Positions 33,379 to 41,614 of a stretch of DNA of 64,000 bases are shown here, in pieces; the stretch's first letter is position 1; each line of letters starts with the position of its first letter. The translations under genes were made by a program, and so were the position numbers. The notes beneath the pieces are model-generated. The model searched no databases. It had not been told where the DNA came from and saw only the letters and a program-made list of their open reading frames with translations. Source of the DNA: Bradyrhizobium sp. 149 (GTDB lineage Bacteria; Pseudomonadota; Alphaproteobacteria; Rhizobiales; Xanthobacteraceae). The stretch covers positions 1-64,000 of the forward strand of contig NZ_JADPKK010000022.1 of the NCBI RefSeq assembly GCF_023073915.1. Direction: 5' to 3'.

Positions 33379-34920
33379 GTGAGCGAGGGATCCTATAACG
33401 CGGTGACCTGGCTGCTCGACCGGAATGTCGAGGAAGGACGCGGCGACAAGGTCGTCTTCGACGACACCGTCTCACGGCTCACCTATGGCGAGCTGGCGCG
33501 CGAAACCCGGCGCACGGCCAACATGCTGCGCCGGCTCGGCGTCCGCCGCGAAGAGCGCGTGGCCATGATCATGCTGGATACGGTCGACTTCCCGATCGTG
33601 TTCCTGGGCGCGATCCGTGCCGGCATTGTGCCGGTGCCGCTCAACACCCTGCTGACATCGGATCAATACGCCTACATCCTCGCTGACTGCCGCGCGCGTG
33701 TGCTGTTCGTCTCGGAAGCGCTCTATCCCGTCATCAAGGACGTCGTCGGCCGCATGCCGGACCTCGAGCATGTCGTGGTGTCCGGCGCCAAGCTCAACGG
33801 CCACAAGCAGCTCGCCGAAGAACTCGCGGACGAGAGCGAGCAGTTCACGACCGCCGCGACACATCCGGACGAACCCGCATTCTGGCTCTATTCGTCGGGC
33901 TCGACCGGCATGCCCAAGGGTGTGCGCCACATCCATTCGAACCTGCAGGCGACCGCCGATACTTACGCCATGCAGGTGCTCGGCATCCGCGGGAACGACG
34001 TTTGTCTTTCTGCGGCAAAGCTGTTCTTCGCCTATGGCCTCGGCAATGCGCTGACCTTTCCGATGTCGGTCGGCGCCACCACGATCTTGAATAGCGAGCG
34101 CCCGACGCCGGCGCGCATGTTCGACCTGATGAACCGCTACAACCCGTCGATCTTCTACGGCGTGCCGACGCTTTTCGCGGCGATGCTCAACGACGAGGCG
34201 ATGAAGCGCGAGCGCTGCGGCGGGGCCTTGCGCATCTGCACATCGGCCGGTGAGGCGCTGCCGGAATCTGTCGGCACCAGCTGGAAGGCGCGCTTCGGCG
34301 TCGACATTCTTGACGGCGTCGGCTCGACCGAGCTGTTGCACATCTTCCTGTCGAACGCGCCCGGCGACATCAAATACGGCTCCTCCGGCAAGCCAGTGCC
34401 CGGTTATGCGGTGCGGCTCGTCAACGAGGCCGGACAGGATGTCGCCGACGGCGAGGTCGGCGAATTGCTGGTCGATGCGCCCTCGGCCGGCGAAGGTTAC
34501 TGGAACCAGCGCCACAAGAGCCGCCGCACCTTCGAGGGGCCGTGGACCCGCACCGGCGACAAATATGTCAGGGATGCCGAGGGCCGCTACACCTTCTGCG
34601 GCCGCGCCGACGACATGTTCAAGGTCTCCGGCATCTGGGTCTCGCCCTTCGAGGTCGAGAGCGCGCTGATCACGCATCCAGCCGTGCTGGAAGCTGCCGT
34701 CGTGCCGGAAGCCGATCCGGAAGGTCTGCTGAAGCCGAAGGCCTTTGTCGTGCTGCGGCCGGGCGTGGCGACGACGAACTTGCAGGAAATGCTCAAGGAC
34801 CACGTCAAGCAGAACATCGGCCCGTGGAAATATCCACGCTGGATCGACGTGGTGGACTCGCTGCCGAAGACCGCGACGGGAAAGATCCAGCGGTTCAAGT
34901 TGCGGGACGGCGCGAACTAG
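33379..34920 (+). CDS. bclA: Benzoate-CoA ligase
   Basis: Activates benzoate to benzoyl-CoA with ATP in the cytoplasm. The 513-residue adenylate-forming enzyme has P-loop LYSSGSTGMPKGV (170-182), core motif GVGSTELLHIFLSN, and catalytic Lys in KTATGKIQRF near residue 504. The LHIFLSN sequence after STE is typical of benzoate-CoA ligases and not of acetyl-CoA synthetases. It starts with GTG, preceded by AAGGGGAGAA. Intergenic 136 bp to boxR contains TTGACA at 33315-33320 but no good -10 at the normal distance, and no paired TGCA sites. Confidence 0.92.
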   Translation: MSEGSYNAVTWLLDRNVEEGRGDKVVFDDTVSRLTYGELARETRRTANMLRRLGVRREERVAMIMLDTVDFPIVFLGAIRAGIVPVPLNTLLTSDQYAYILADCRARVLFVSEALYPVIKDVVGRMPDLEHVVVSGAKLNGHKQLAEELADESEQFTTAATHPDEPAFWLYSSGSTGMPKGVRHIHSNLQATADTYAMQVLGIRGNDVCLSAAKLFFAYGLGNALTFPMSVGATTILNSERPTPARMFDLMNRYNPSIFYGVPTLFAAMLNDEAMKRERCGGALRICTSAGEALPESVGTSWKARFGVDILDGVGSTELLHIFLSNAPGDIKYGSSGKPVPGYAVRLVNEAGQDVADGEVGELLVDAPSAGEGYWNQRHKSRRTFEGPWTRTGDKYVRDAEGRYTFCGRADDMFKVSGIWVSPFEVESALITHPAVLEAAVVPEADPEGLLKPKAFVVLRPGVATTNLQEMLKDHVKQNIGPWKYPRWIDVVDSLPKTATGKIQRFKLRDGAN

Positions 34921-34928
34921 AAACAAGC

Positions 34929-35044
34929 CGTCATGGCCGGACAAAAGTGCGAAGCGCGTCTTCAGCAAAGTGTCCCGGCCATCCACGCCCGACCGCGATT
35001 GAGGAACGACGTGGATACCCGGGTCGAGCCTGGGCATGACGACG
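34929..35044. repeat. Palindromic repeat, family B copy 1
   Basis: CGTCATGGCCGG at the left and CCTGGGCATGACGACGG at the right flank CGGCCATCCACG and CGTGGATACCCGG inner arms. The structure is a double palindrome. A second copy is at 37654-37740 and a related one at 39261-39362. It lies between bclA and the hydrolase gene. Confidence 0.75.
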
Positions 35045-35063
35045 GAGAAGGACGAACGAAGAA

Positions 35064-35882
35064 ATGACTCTCTCCCCCACTGGCTACCTCAGCATCGGCA
35101 ACGCCAGCCTGGAATACAAATGGCTGGCGCCGCAATCCGCCGACGCACCGACGATCGTCATGCTGCATGAAGGCCTCGGCTCCGTCGGGCTCTGGGGCGA
35201 CTTCCCGGAAAAACTTCGAGAGGCGACCTCCGTCGGCATCTTTGTCTACTCCCGCGCGGGCTACGGCCAGTCGAGCAAGGTCGCGCTGCCGCGGCCGCTC
35301 GACTACATGCAGCGCGAGGCGCTGGACGTGCTGCCGAAGGTCCTCGATGCGATCGGCTTCAAGCGCGGCCTGCTGCTCGGGCATTCCGACGGCGCCTCGA
35401 TCACGACGATCTATGCCGGCGCGCATCAGGACCATCGCCTGAACGGCCTCGTGCTGATCGCGCCGCATTTCATCGTTGAGGACATCTCGGTGAAGTCGAT
35501 TGCCGACATCAAGAGGGCATTTGAGACCACCGACCTGAAGGCAAAGCTCGCGCGCTGGCACAGCGACGTCGACAATGCCTTCTACGGCTGGAACGCCGCC
35601 TGGCTGGACCCAAAGTTCCGCGATTGGGATATTTCCGAATCTCTCGCCTATATCCGCGTCCCCGTCATGATCCTGCAGGGCGCGGACGACCAATATGGGA
35701 CATTGCGTCAGGCGGAAATCGCGCAGCAAGAATGCTATTGCCCGGTCGATTTGAAAGTCATTTCAGGCGCGGCGCATTCTCCGCATCGCGAAGTTCCGGG
35801 CGCGACGCTTGACGCGATTGAGCAATTTGCAGCAGCTACCCTACGAGATGATATGCAACAAAATGCATGTATGGGCCGTTAA
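35064..35882 (+). CDS. Alpha/beta hydrolase in the box cluster
   Basis: A 272-residue alpha/beta-hydrolase. The nucleophile elbow is GHSDGA (Ser in LLLGHSDGASITT, about residue 112), the acid is in GADDQYG and the base is His in GAAHSPH. The oxyanion sequence LHEGLGSVG precedes. Such hydrolases recur in box clusters; possible roles are thioester or lactone hydrolysis in the later part of the pathway or relief of CoA traps. The exact reaction is not known. Its last codons overlap a TGCA-repeat operator for the next gene. Confidence 0.82.
   Translation: MTLSPTGYLSIGNASLEYKWLAPQSADAPTIVMLHEGLGSVGLWGDFPEKLREATSVGIFVYSRAGYGQSSKVALPRPLDYMQREALDVLPKVLDAIGFKRGLLLGHSDGASITTIYAGAHQDHRLNGLVLIAPHFIVEDISVKSIADIKRAFETTDLKAKLARWHSDVDNAFYGWNAAWLDPKFRDWDISESLAYIRVPVMILQGADDQYGTLRQAEIAQQECYCPVDLKVISGAAHSPHREVPGATLDAIEQFAAATLRDDMQQNACMGR
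35854..35867. promoter_or_regulatory. BoxR operator candidate 1 (TGCA-N6-TGCA) upstream of boxC
   Basis: TGCA at 35854 and 35864 with the spacer ACAAAA, inside the last codons of the hydrolase gene and about 90 bp before the boxC start. It is nearly the same as the site at 23309-23322. A second pair follows 51 bp further on. Confidence 0.65.
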
Positions 35883-35904
35883 GGACTAGACCTGCGCAAT
35901 AATA

Positions 35905-35918
35905 TGCATTATTGTGCA
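35905..35918. promoter_or_regulatory. BoxR operator candidate 2 (TGCA-N6-TGCA) upstream of boxC
   Basis: TGCA at 35905 and 35915 with the spacer TTATTG, about 37-50 bp before the boxC start codon. Together with the pair at 35854 it gives two binding sites, as in the multi-site promoters of BzdR. Confidence 0.65.
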
Positions 35919-35954
35919 TCTAATGGTAAACCAAGACGAACTCAAGGGTGGCCC

Positions 35955-37643
35955 ATGGCCGGGGAAGATCGGCGCCTCGCAGGCGGCGCGACATTCATCG
36001 ATTTCCAGACCGAACCGTCCCGCTACAAGCACTGGAAGCTCGCGGTCGACGGTGACGTCGCGACGTTGACCATGGACGTCGACGAGAACGGCGGCCTGTT
36101 CGAAGGCTATCTACTCAAGCTCAACTCTTACGATCTCGGCGTCGACATCGAGCTTGCGGATGTCGTCCAGCGGCTGCGCTTCGAGCACCCCGAGGTCAAG
36201 GTCGTGGTGATGCGCTCGGCCAAGAACCGCGTGTTCTGCGCCGGTGCCAACATCCGCATGCTCGCGGGCTCCACGCATGCCCACAAGGTGAACTTCTGTA
36301 AGTTCACCAACGAGACCCGCAACGGCATGGAAGATTCGTCGGAGAATTCCGGCCAGCGCTTCATCACCGTCGTGAACGGCTCGGCCGCCGGCGGCGGCTA
36401 TGAGCTTGCGCTCGCCACGGACTACATCATGCTCGCCGATGACGGCGCGTCTGCCGTTGCGTTGCCCGAAGTGCCGCTGCTCGCAGTGCTGCCCGGCACC
36501 GGCGGCCTCACCCGCGTGGTCGACAAGCGCAAGGTGCGCCGCGATCACGCCGATTTCTTCTGCACCATCGAGGAAGGCGTGAAGGGCAAGCGCGCCGTGC
36601 AGTGGCGGCTAGTCGACGAGATCGCGCCGAACAGCAAGCTCGAAGCGAAGGTTGCCGAGCGCGCCAGGGAATTCGCCGACGCCTCCAAGCGCAAGGGCAG
36701 CGGCAAGGGCGTCGCGCTGACGCCGCTCAAGCGCGTTATCGACGAGACCGGCATCCGCTACGGCTTTGTCAACGTCGATATCGATCGCGCCGCGCGCGTC
36801 GCCACCATCTCGATCAAGGCGCCGGAGACCGCGCTGCCCGCCGACATCGACGGCATGATGGCGCAGGGTGTCGCGTTCTGGCCGCTCCAGGTCGCGCGCG
36901 AACTCGATGACGCGATCCTGCATCTGCGTATCAACGAGCTCGAGATTGCCATGCTGGTGTTCAAGAGCCATGGCGACCGCGCCCATGTGCTCGCCTGCGA
37001 TGCCTTCCTCGAAACCAACAAGGCGCATTGGCTGGTCAACGAAATCAGGCATTACTGGAAACGCGTCCTGAAGCGCATTGACGTCACCTCGCGCACGCTG
37101 GTGACGCTGGTCGAGCCCGGCTCCTGCTTTGCCGGCACGCTCGCCGAACTCGTCTTCGCCGCCGACCGCTCCTACATGCTGATCGGCACGCGCCAGGGCG
37201 ACAACCGCCCGCCGCCTTCCATTGAGCTTTCGGCCATGAACTTCGGCCCCTATCCGATGAGCCATGGCCTGACGCGGCTGCAGTCGCGCTTCCAGGCCGA
37301 TCCGTCGGATGTGGAACGCGCGGAAGCTACGATGGGCACCGCGCTCGACGCCGAGCAGGCGGAAGAGCTCGGCCTCGTCACCTTCGCGCTCGACGACATT
37401 GACTGGGACGACGAGGTTCGCGTGTTCCTGGAGGAGCGTGCCAGCTTCTCGCCCGACAGCCTCACCGGCATGGAGGCAAGCCTGCGCTTCGTCGGCCCCG
37501 AGACGATGGAGTCGAAAATCTTCTCGCGCCTCACCGCATGGCAGAACTGGATCTTCCAGCGCCCGAACGCGGTCGGCGAGGAAGGCGCGCTGCGGCGCTA
37601 CGGCAGCGGCCAGAAACCGAAATTCGATATGACGCGGGTTTAG
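35955..37643 (+). CDS. boxC: Benzoyl-CoA-dihydrodiol lyase BoxC
   Basis: Cleaves the 2,3-epoxide/dihydrodiol of benzoyl-CoA hydrolytically, giving an aldehyde CoA ester and formate. The 562-residue protein carries two crotonase-like halves: oxyanion-forming NRVFCAGANIRM and NGSAAGGGYELALATD in the N half, and VEPGSCFAGTLAELVFAADRSYM in the C half. Length fits the A. evansii enzyme. Start at 35955 is taken with AAGGGTGG upstream; an in-frame ATG at 35904 overlaps the operator and adds odd residues. It precedes boxB by 122 bp with a palindromic repeat between. Confidence 0.93.
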   Translation: MAGEDRRLAGGATFIDFQTEPSRYKHWKLAVDGDVATLTMDVDENGGLFEGYLLKLNSYDLGVDIELADVVQRLRFEHPEVKVVVMRSAKNRVFCAGANIRMLAGSTHAHKVNFCKFTNETRNGMEDSSENSGQRFITVVNGSAAGGGYELALATDYIMLADDGASAVALPEVPLLAVLPGTGGLTRVVDKRKVRRDHADFFCTIEEGVKGKRAVQWRLVDEIAPNSKLEAKVAERAREFADASKRKGSGKGVALTPLKRVIDETGIRYGFVNVDIDRAARVATISIKAPETALPADIDGMMAQGVAFWPLQVARELDDAILHLRINELEIAMLVFKSHGDRAHVLACDAFLETNKAHWLVNEIRHYWKRVLKRIDVTSRTLVTLVEPGSCFAGTLAELVFAADRSYMLIGTRQGDNRPPPSIELSAMNFGPYPMSHGLTRLQSRFQADPSDVERAEATMGTALDAEQAEELGLVTFALDDIDWDDEVRVFLEERASFSPDSLTGMEASLRFVGPETMESKIFSRLTAWQNWIFQRPNAVGEEGALRRYGSGQKPKFDMTRV

Positions 37644-37653
37644 CCACATTCAG

Positions 37654-37740
37654 CGTCATGGCCGGGCTTGTCCCGGCCATCCACGTCCTTGGCTCACGCA
37701 GGCAAGAACGTGGATGCCCGGCACAAGGCCGGGCATGACG
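37654..37740. repeat. Palindromic repeat, family B copy 2
   Basis: CGTCATGGCCGGGCTTGTCC...CGTGGATGCCCGGC...GGCCGGGCATGACG: the ends and inner parts are inverted complements, as in the copy at 34929-35044. It fills most of the boxC-boxB gap and could form a stable hairpin in their joint message. Confidence 0.8.
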
Positions 37741-37765
37741 GAAAGAGATCTCAAGGAGCACGGCC

Positions 37766-39217
37766 ATGAACATGAACATCATGAACGTCGACTACTCGAC
37801 CAAGATTCCGAACAACGTCAATTTGGCCGAAGACCGCCAGGTGCTGAAGGCGCTGGAAGGCTGGCATCCCGGCTACATGGATTGGTGGAAAGACATGGGG
37901 CCGGAAGGCTTCCAGGAATCGCTGGTGTATTTGCGCACCGCCTATTCGGTCGATCCGCGCGGCTGGGCCAAGTTCGACTACGTGCGGATGCCCGAGTATC
38001 GCTGGGGCATTCTCCTGGCGCCCCAGGAAGAGAATCGCGTCGTGCCCTTCGGCGAGCATCTTGGCGAGCCGGCCTGGCAGGAAGTCCCGGGCGAATATCG
38101 CGCCATGCTGCGCCGTCTCATCGTGATCCAGGGCGACACAGAGCCCGCCTCGGTCGAGCAGCAACGCCACCTCGGCAAGACCGCGCCCTCGCTCTACGAC
38201 ATGCGCAATCTGTTTCAGGTCAATGTCGAGGAAGGCCGCCACCTCTGGGCGATGGTCTACCTGCTGCAAAAGTACTTTGGCCGCGACGGACGTGAAGAGG
38301 CTGACGATTTGCTGCGCCGCCGGTCGGGTGACGCTGACGCGCCGCGCATGCTGGGCGCCTTCAACGAGGCGACGCCGGACTGGCTGTCCTTCTTCATGTT
38401 CACCTACTTCACCGACCGCGACGGCAAGATGCAGCTGCACTCGCTGGCGCAGTCCGGCTTCGATCCGTTGTCGCGCACCTGCCGTTTCATGTTGACGGAA
38501 GAAGCGCACCACATGTTCGTCGGCGAGACCGGCATCACCCGCGTCGTGCAGCGCACCTGCGATGCGATGCGCGAAGCCGGCATCACCGATCCCTCCGACA
38601 TCGCGAAAGTCCGCGCGCTCGGCGTGATCGACCTGCCGACCATTCAGAAGAAGCTGAACCTGCACTATACGTTGTCGCTTGATCTGTTTGGCTCGGAAGT
38701 CTCGACCAACGCGGCCAACGCCTTCAACACCGGCATCAAGGGCCGCTATCACGAGACCCAGATCGACGACGATCATCAGCTCAAGAACGCCACCTATCCG
38801 GTGCTGAAGTTCATCGACGGCGAGATCAAGCTCGTGGACGAGCCGGCGCTGACCGCGCTCAACATGCGCCTGCGCGACGATTACAGCCAGGATTGCGTCA
38901 AGGGCATGCTGCGCTGGAACAAGGTGATCTCGACCGCAGGCTACCAGTTTCAGCTCAAGCTGCCCAACGTCGCCTTCCACCGCCACATCGGCGAGTTCAA
39001 GGGCATCCACGCGACGCCGGATGGCCTGTTGATCGACGACGCAACCTGGGCCAGGCGCAAGGATGAATGGCTGCCCTCCACTGCTGACGGCGACTTCATC
39101 ACTTCGCTGATGCAGCCCGTCACCGAGACCGGCGAGTTCGCCTCCTGGATCTCGCCGCCGAAAGTCGGCATCGACAACAAGCCCGGCGATTTCGAGTACG
39201 TGAAGATTGAGTCGTAA
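37766..39217 (+). CDS. boxB: Benzoyl-CoA 2,3-epoxidase, BoxB subunit
   Basis: Diiron oxygenase that epoxidises benzoyl-CoA at C2-C3. The 483-residue protein shows all candidate iron ligands: E126 (GDTEPAS), E156 and H159 (VEEGRH), D217 (TDRD), E246 and H249 (TEEAHH), in the spacing of the known BoxB ligand set. It needs the flavin/iron-sulfur reductase BoxA, which is not in the window. AAGGAG lies 8 bases before ATG. Transcribed after boxC. Confidence 0.93.
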   Translation: MNMNIMNVDYSTKIPNNVNLAEDRQVLKALEGWHPGYMDWWKDMGPEGFQESLVYLRTAYSVDPRGWAKFDYVRMPEYRWGILLAPQEENRVVPFGEHLGEPAWQEVPGEYRAMLRRLIVIQGDTEPASVEQQRHLGKTAPSLYDMRNLFQVNVEEGRHLWAMVYLLQKYFGRDGREEADDLLRRRSGDADAPRMLGAFNEATPDWLSFFMFTYFTDRDGKMQLHSLAQSGFDPLSRTCRFMLTEEAHHMFVGETGITRVVQRTCDAMREAGITDPSDIAKVRALGVIDLPTIQKKLNLHYTLSLDLFGSEVSTNAANAFNTGIKGRYHETQIDDDHQLKNATYPVLKFIDGEIKLVDEPALTALNMRLRDDYSQDCVKGMLRWNKVISTAGYQFQLKLPNVAFHRHIGEFKGIHATPDGLLIDDATWARRKDEWLPSTADGDFITSLMQPVTETGEFASWISPPKVGIDNKPGDFEYVKIES

Positions 39218-39260
39218 GGCCTATCGCTGACGCGGATCGCCTGTTGCCGTATCGAAGACT

Positions 39261-39362
39261 GTCATCACCCGCGAAAGCGGATGATCCAGTATTCCAGAGA
39301 GGGCAGGGATAAATCGAGAAGCTGCGGCGTCCTGGATGCCCCGGTCGAGCCGGGGCATGACA
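39261..39362. repeat. Palindromic repeat, family B-related
   Basis: GTCATCACCCGCGAAAGCGG at the left and GGTCGAGCCGGGGCATGAC at the right. The ends are complementary in part (GTCAT...ATGAC), with a GC-rich inner part ending GGATGCCCCGG. It stands after boxB between converging genes and may serve as terminator. Confidence 0.65.
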
Positions 39363-39400
39363 GTGAGTCTAAGTTGAGGGCGTCGCCCCTCGCGCGCGCC

Positions 39401-40210
39401 TCAACTATCCCATCCGCTTCCCTTGATCCCCGGGTTCGCATAAACGATGCCGCCGTCCACCGCGATGGTTGCGCCCACCACGTAATCTCCCGCGCGCGAG
39501 GCGAGATAGATCGCCGCACCCGCCATGTCCTCGTCGGTGCCGATGCGGCCCGCGGGCACGCGCGTCGAGACCTCGTCGGCATGATCGCGCGCGGCGCGGT
39601 TCATGTCGGACCGGAACGGGCCCGGCGCGATCGCGGTGACCACGACATGGTCGCCGATCAGCTTCACGGCCATGCGCCGCGTCAAATGGATCAACCCCGC
39701 CTTGCTCGCCGCGTAGGAATAGGTCTCGCCCGGATTGACGAAGATGCCGTCGATCGAGGCGACGTTGATCACTTTCGCCGGCCGCTCTACTGATGCCGCC
39801 GCGCGCAACGCGGGCGCCAGCGCCTTGGTCAGGAAGAACGGCGCCTTGACGTTGAGGTTCATCACCTTGTCCCAGCCGCTCTCCGGAAACTCGTCGAACT
39901 CCGCGCCCCAGGCCGCGCCCGCATTGTTGACGAGAATGTCGAGTTTTTGCTCGCGCTTCCCGAATTCGCTCGCGAGCAGCTCGGCGCCGGCCACCGTCGA
40001 GATATCGATCGGCAGCGCGATGCATTCGCCGTCATATTGCGCGGAGAGCTCGTTCGCGGTTGCTTCGCAAGGTCCGGCCTTGCGCGCGGTGATGTAGACT
40101 TTCGCGGCCCCTGCGCTGAGAAATCCCGCCGCGATCATCTTGCCGATGCCGCGCGAACCGCCGGTCACCAGCGCGACGCGGCCTTTGAGCGAGAACAGAT
40201 CGTTGAACAT
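39401..40210 (-). CDS. Short-chain dehydrogenase/reductase
   Basis: A 269-residue SDR. The NAD(P)-binding motif TGGSRGIG (15-22), the structural NNAG, the catalytic Ser in INVASIDG, and the Y-x-x-x-K in YSYAASKAG are all present. The sequence class is that of RhlG-like or general 3-oxoacyl-reductase-type enzymes with a C-terminal extension ending VANPGIKGSGWDS. Substrate unknown; its position next to the box genes may be chance, since it is transcribed toward them from its own promoter. Confidence 0.85.
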   Translation of the reverse strand: MFNDLFSLKGRVALVTGGSRGIGKMIAAGFLSAGAAKVYITARKAGPCEATANELSAQYDGECIALPIDISTVAGAELLASEFGKREQKLDILVNNAGAAWGAEFDEFPESGWDKVMNLNVKAPFFLTKALAPALRAAASVERPAKVINVASIDGIFVNPGETYSYAASKAGLIHLTRRMAVKLIGDHVVVTAIAPGPFRSDMNRAARDHADEVSTRVPAGRIGTDEDMAGAAIYLASRAGDYVVGATIAVDGGIVYANPGIKGSGWDS

Positions 40211-40282
40211 GGTGCCTCCCTTGATTTGCTCCGGTTGTGAGCGGGGCGGGGAGGGGAGTCAACTCAGCTCGTCAGCTCCGCA

Positions 40283-40375
40283 CTCATCCTGAGGAGCGCG
40301 CCAGCGCGTCTCAAAGGAGGCGGGCGACCTATCCTTCGAGATGCGCTCCTTCGGAGCGCTCCTCAGGATGAGGTC
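40283..40375. repeat. Palindromic intergenic repeat, family C
   Basis: ACTCATCCTGAGGAGCGC (40283-40300) and the complementary GCGCTCCTCAGGATGAGGT (40356-40375) pair at the ends, with AGACGCGC-type inner palindromes. It separates the SDR gene from the polysaccharide deacetylase gene. Confidence 0.8.
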
Positions 40376-40391
40376 TGAGTGTGCGGTTGGA

Positions 40392-41450
40392 TCAAGCCGC
40401 CGCGATCCTGCGGAAGCCGTTCCACATCGCGGTCGCGGCGCCCGAGGTCAGCACCGGCAGAATCCGCGTGTCCTGGTAATTGCCGTTGAGCGAGACGCGT
40501 GGCAGCGCGGTCATGTGGCCGGCGTTCTCGGCGAACAGCATGCCGGGCCGCGTCGTCACTGCGGTCTTGAAGCCCGCGGTCGCAGCGAGAGCGAATTCAC
40601 GCTCGCCCGCCGCCTCGCGGTCGCCATAGGGATAGGCAAGATGCTGGACATTGCGGCCGAGCGCCTGCTCGATGCGCGCGCGGCTCACGGCCATCTCATG
40701 CGCGGCGATCTCTTCGCTTTGCCTGGCGAGATTGCAATGGCTGACGGAATGCGCACCGATCGTGACCAGGGGATCGGCGGCAAACGTCTTCACCTCGTCC
40801 CATGACAGGCAGAGGCCGCGGCACAGCGCGGCCATGTCGACGCCGTACTTCGTGCAGAGCGCCTCGATCTCGCGCTTGAGATCGTGCTCGCCCGGCAATG
40901 CGCGCAACCAGTCGTGCAGGCGGTCGAACGCCGCCTGCTTGGCGGCCGGCGTCGTCGCATCGAGCCGCAGCGCGGCATCGCCGATTGTTACCTCGATCTG
41001 CTCGGCCTTGGCGATCACTGCCTCCAGCGCCTCCCACCACAGCCGACCCGTGCCCTCGGCGAAATCGCTGGCGACATAGACCGCCAGAGGCGCGTCAAAT
41101 TCGCGCAGAACCGGCAGAGCGAAATCGAGATTGTCGCGATAGCCATCGTCGAGCGTAAAGGCGGCGAAGCGGCGGTCGAACCGGCGCCGTACCAGCCGCT
41201 CATGCACCTCGTCCATGCTGACGATGTCGATCTCGCGCGAGCGCAGATGGCGCAGCGTCGCGCGCAGGAATTCGGGGGTGACTTCGAGATGCCTGTTCGG
41301 CTGGAACGCCGCGTCACGGGCCGGCCGCACGTGGTGCAGCATGAATATGGCGCCGACGCCCGACAAAAGCGGGCGCAACAGATGGTGCGCCCCGCTGAAA
41401 TAGAGTGCTCCCAGCCCGGCGCGGATGACGTTGTTACGGAGTTGTTTCAT
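40392..41450 (-). CDS. Polysaccharide deacetylase family protein
   Basis: A 352-residue NodB-homology protein. The catalytic motifs are TLDDGYRDN (base Asp and metal Asp) and HSVSHCNLA (the H-x-x-x-H pair of the metal site). A hydrophobic N-terminus with AIFMLHHV is not a strong signal peptide. The family removes N- or O-acetyl groups from polysaccharides. Divergent from the OmpA-like gene. Which polymer it acts on is unknown. Confidence 0.82.
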   Translation of the reverse strand: MKQLRNNVIRAGLGALYFSGAHHLLRPLLSGVGAIFMLHHVRPARDAAFQPNRHLEVTPEFLRATLRHLRSREIDIVSMDEVHERLVRRRFDRRFAAFTLDDGYRDNLDFALPVLREFDAPLAVYVASDFAEGTGRLWWEALEAVIAKAEQIEVTIGDAALRLDATTPAAKQAAFDRLHDWLRALPGEHDLKREIEALCTKYGVDMAALCRGLCLSWDEVKTFAADPLVTIGAHSVSHCNLARQSEEIAAHEMAVSRARIEQALGRNVQHLAYPYGDREAAGEREFALAATAGFKTAVTTRPGMLFAENAGHMTALPRVSLNGNYQDTRILPVLTSGAATAMWNGFRRIAAA

Positions 41451-41614
41451 GACCCGCTGGCGGACTTTGGCATTCCGTCTTCAACTTACGGAAGAACCCT
41501 TGAAGAAAAAGTTATTCCAATTGTCCCCGCCCGGCCTTCGGAAGGGCGTCATTTCCGGTTTGACAGCCCGCCAAGGGTTTGTTTTGTCTCCGGTTCCAGA
41601 GTTCGGGTCGTCGA

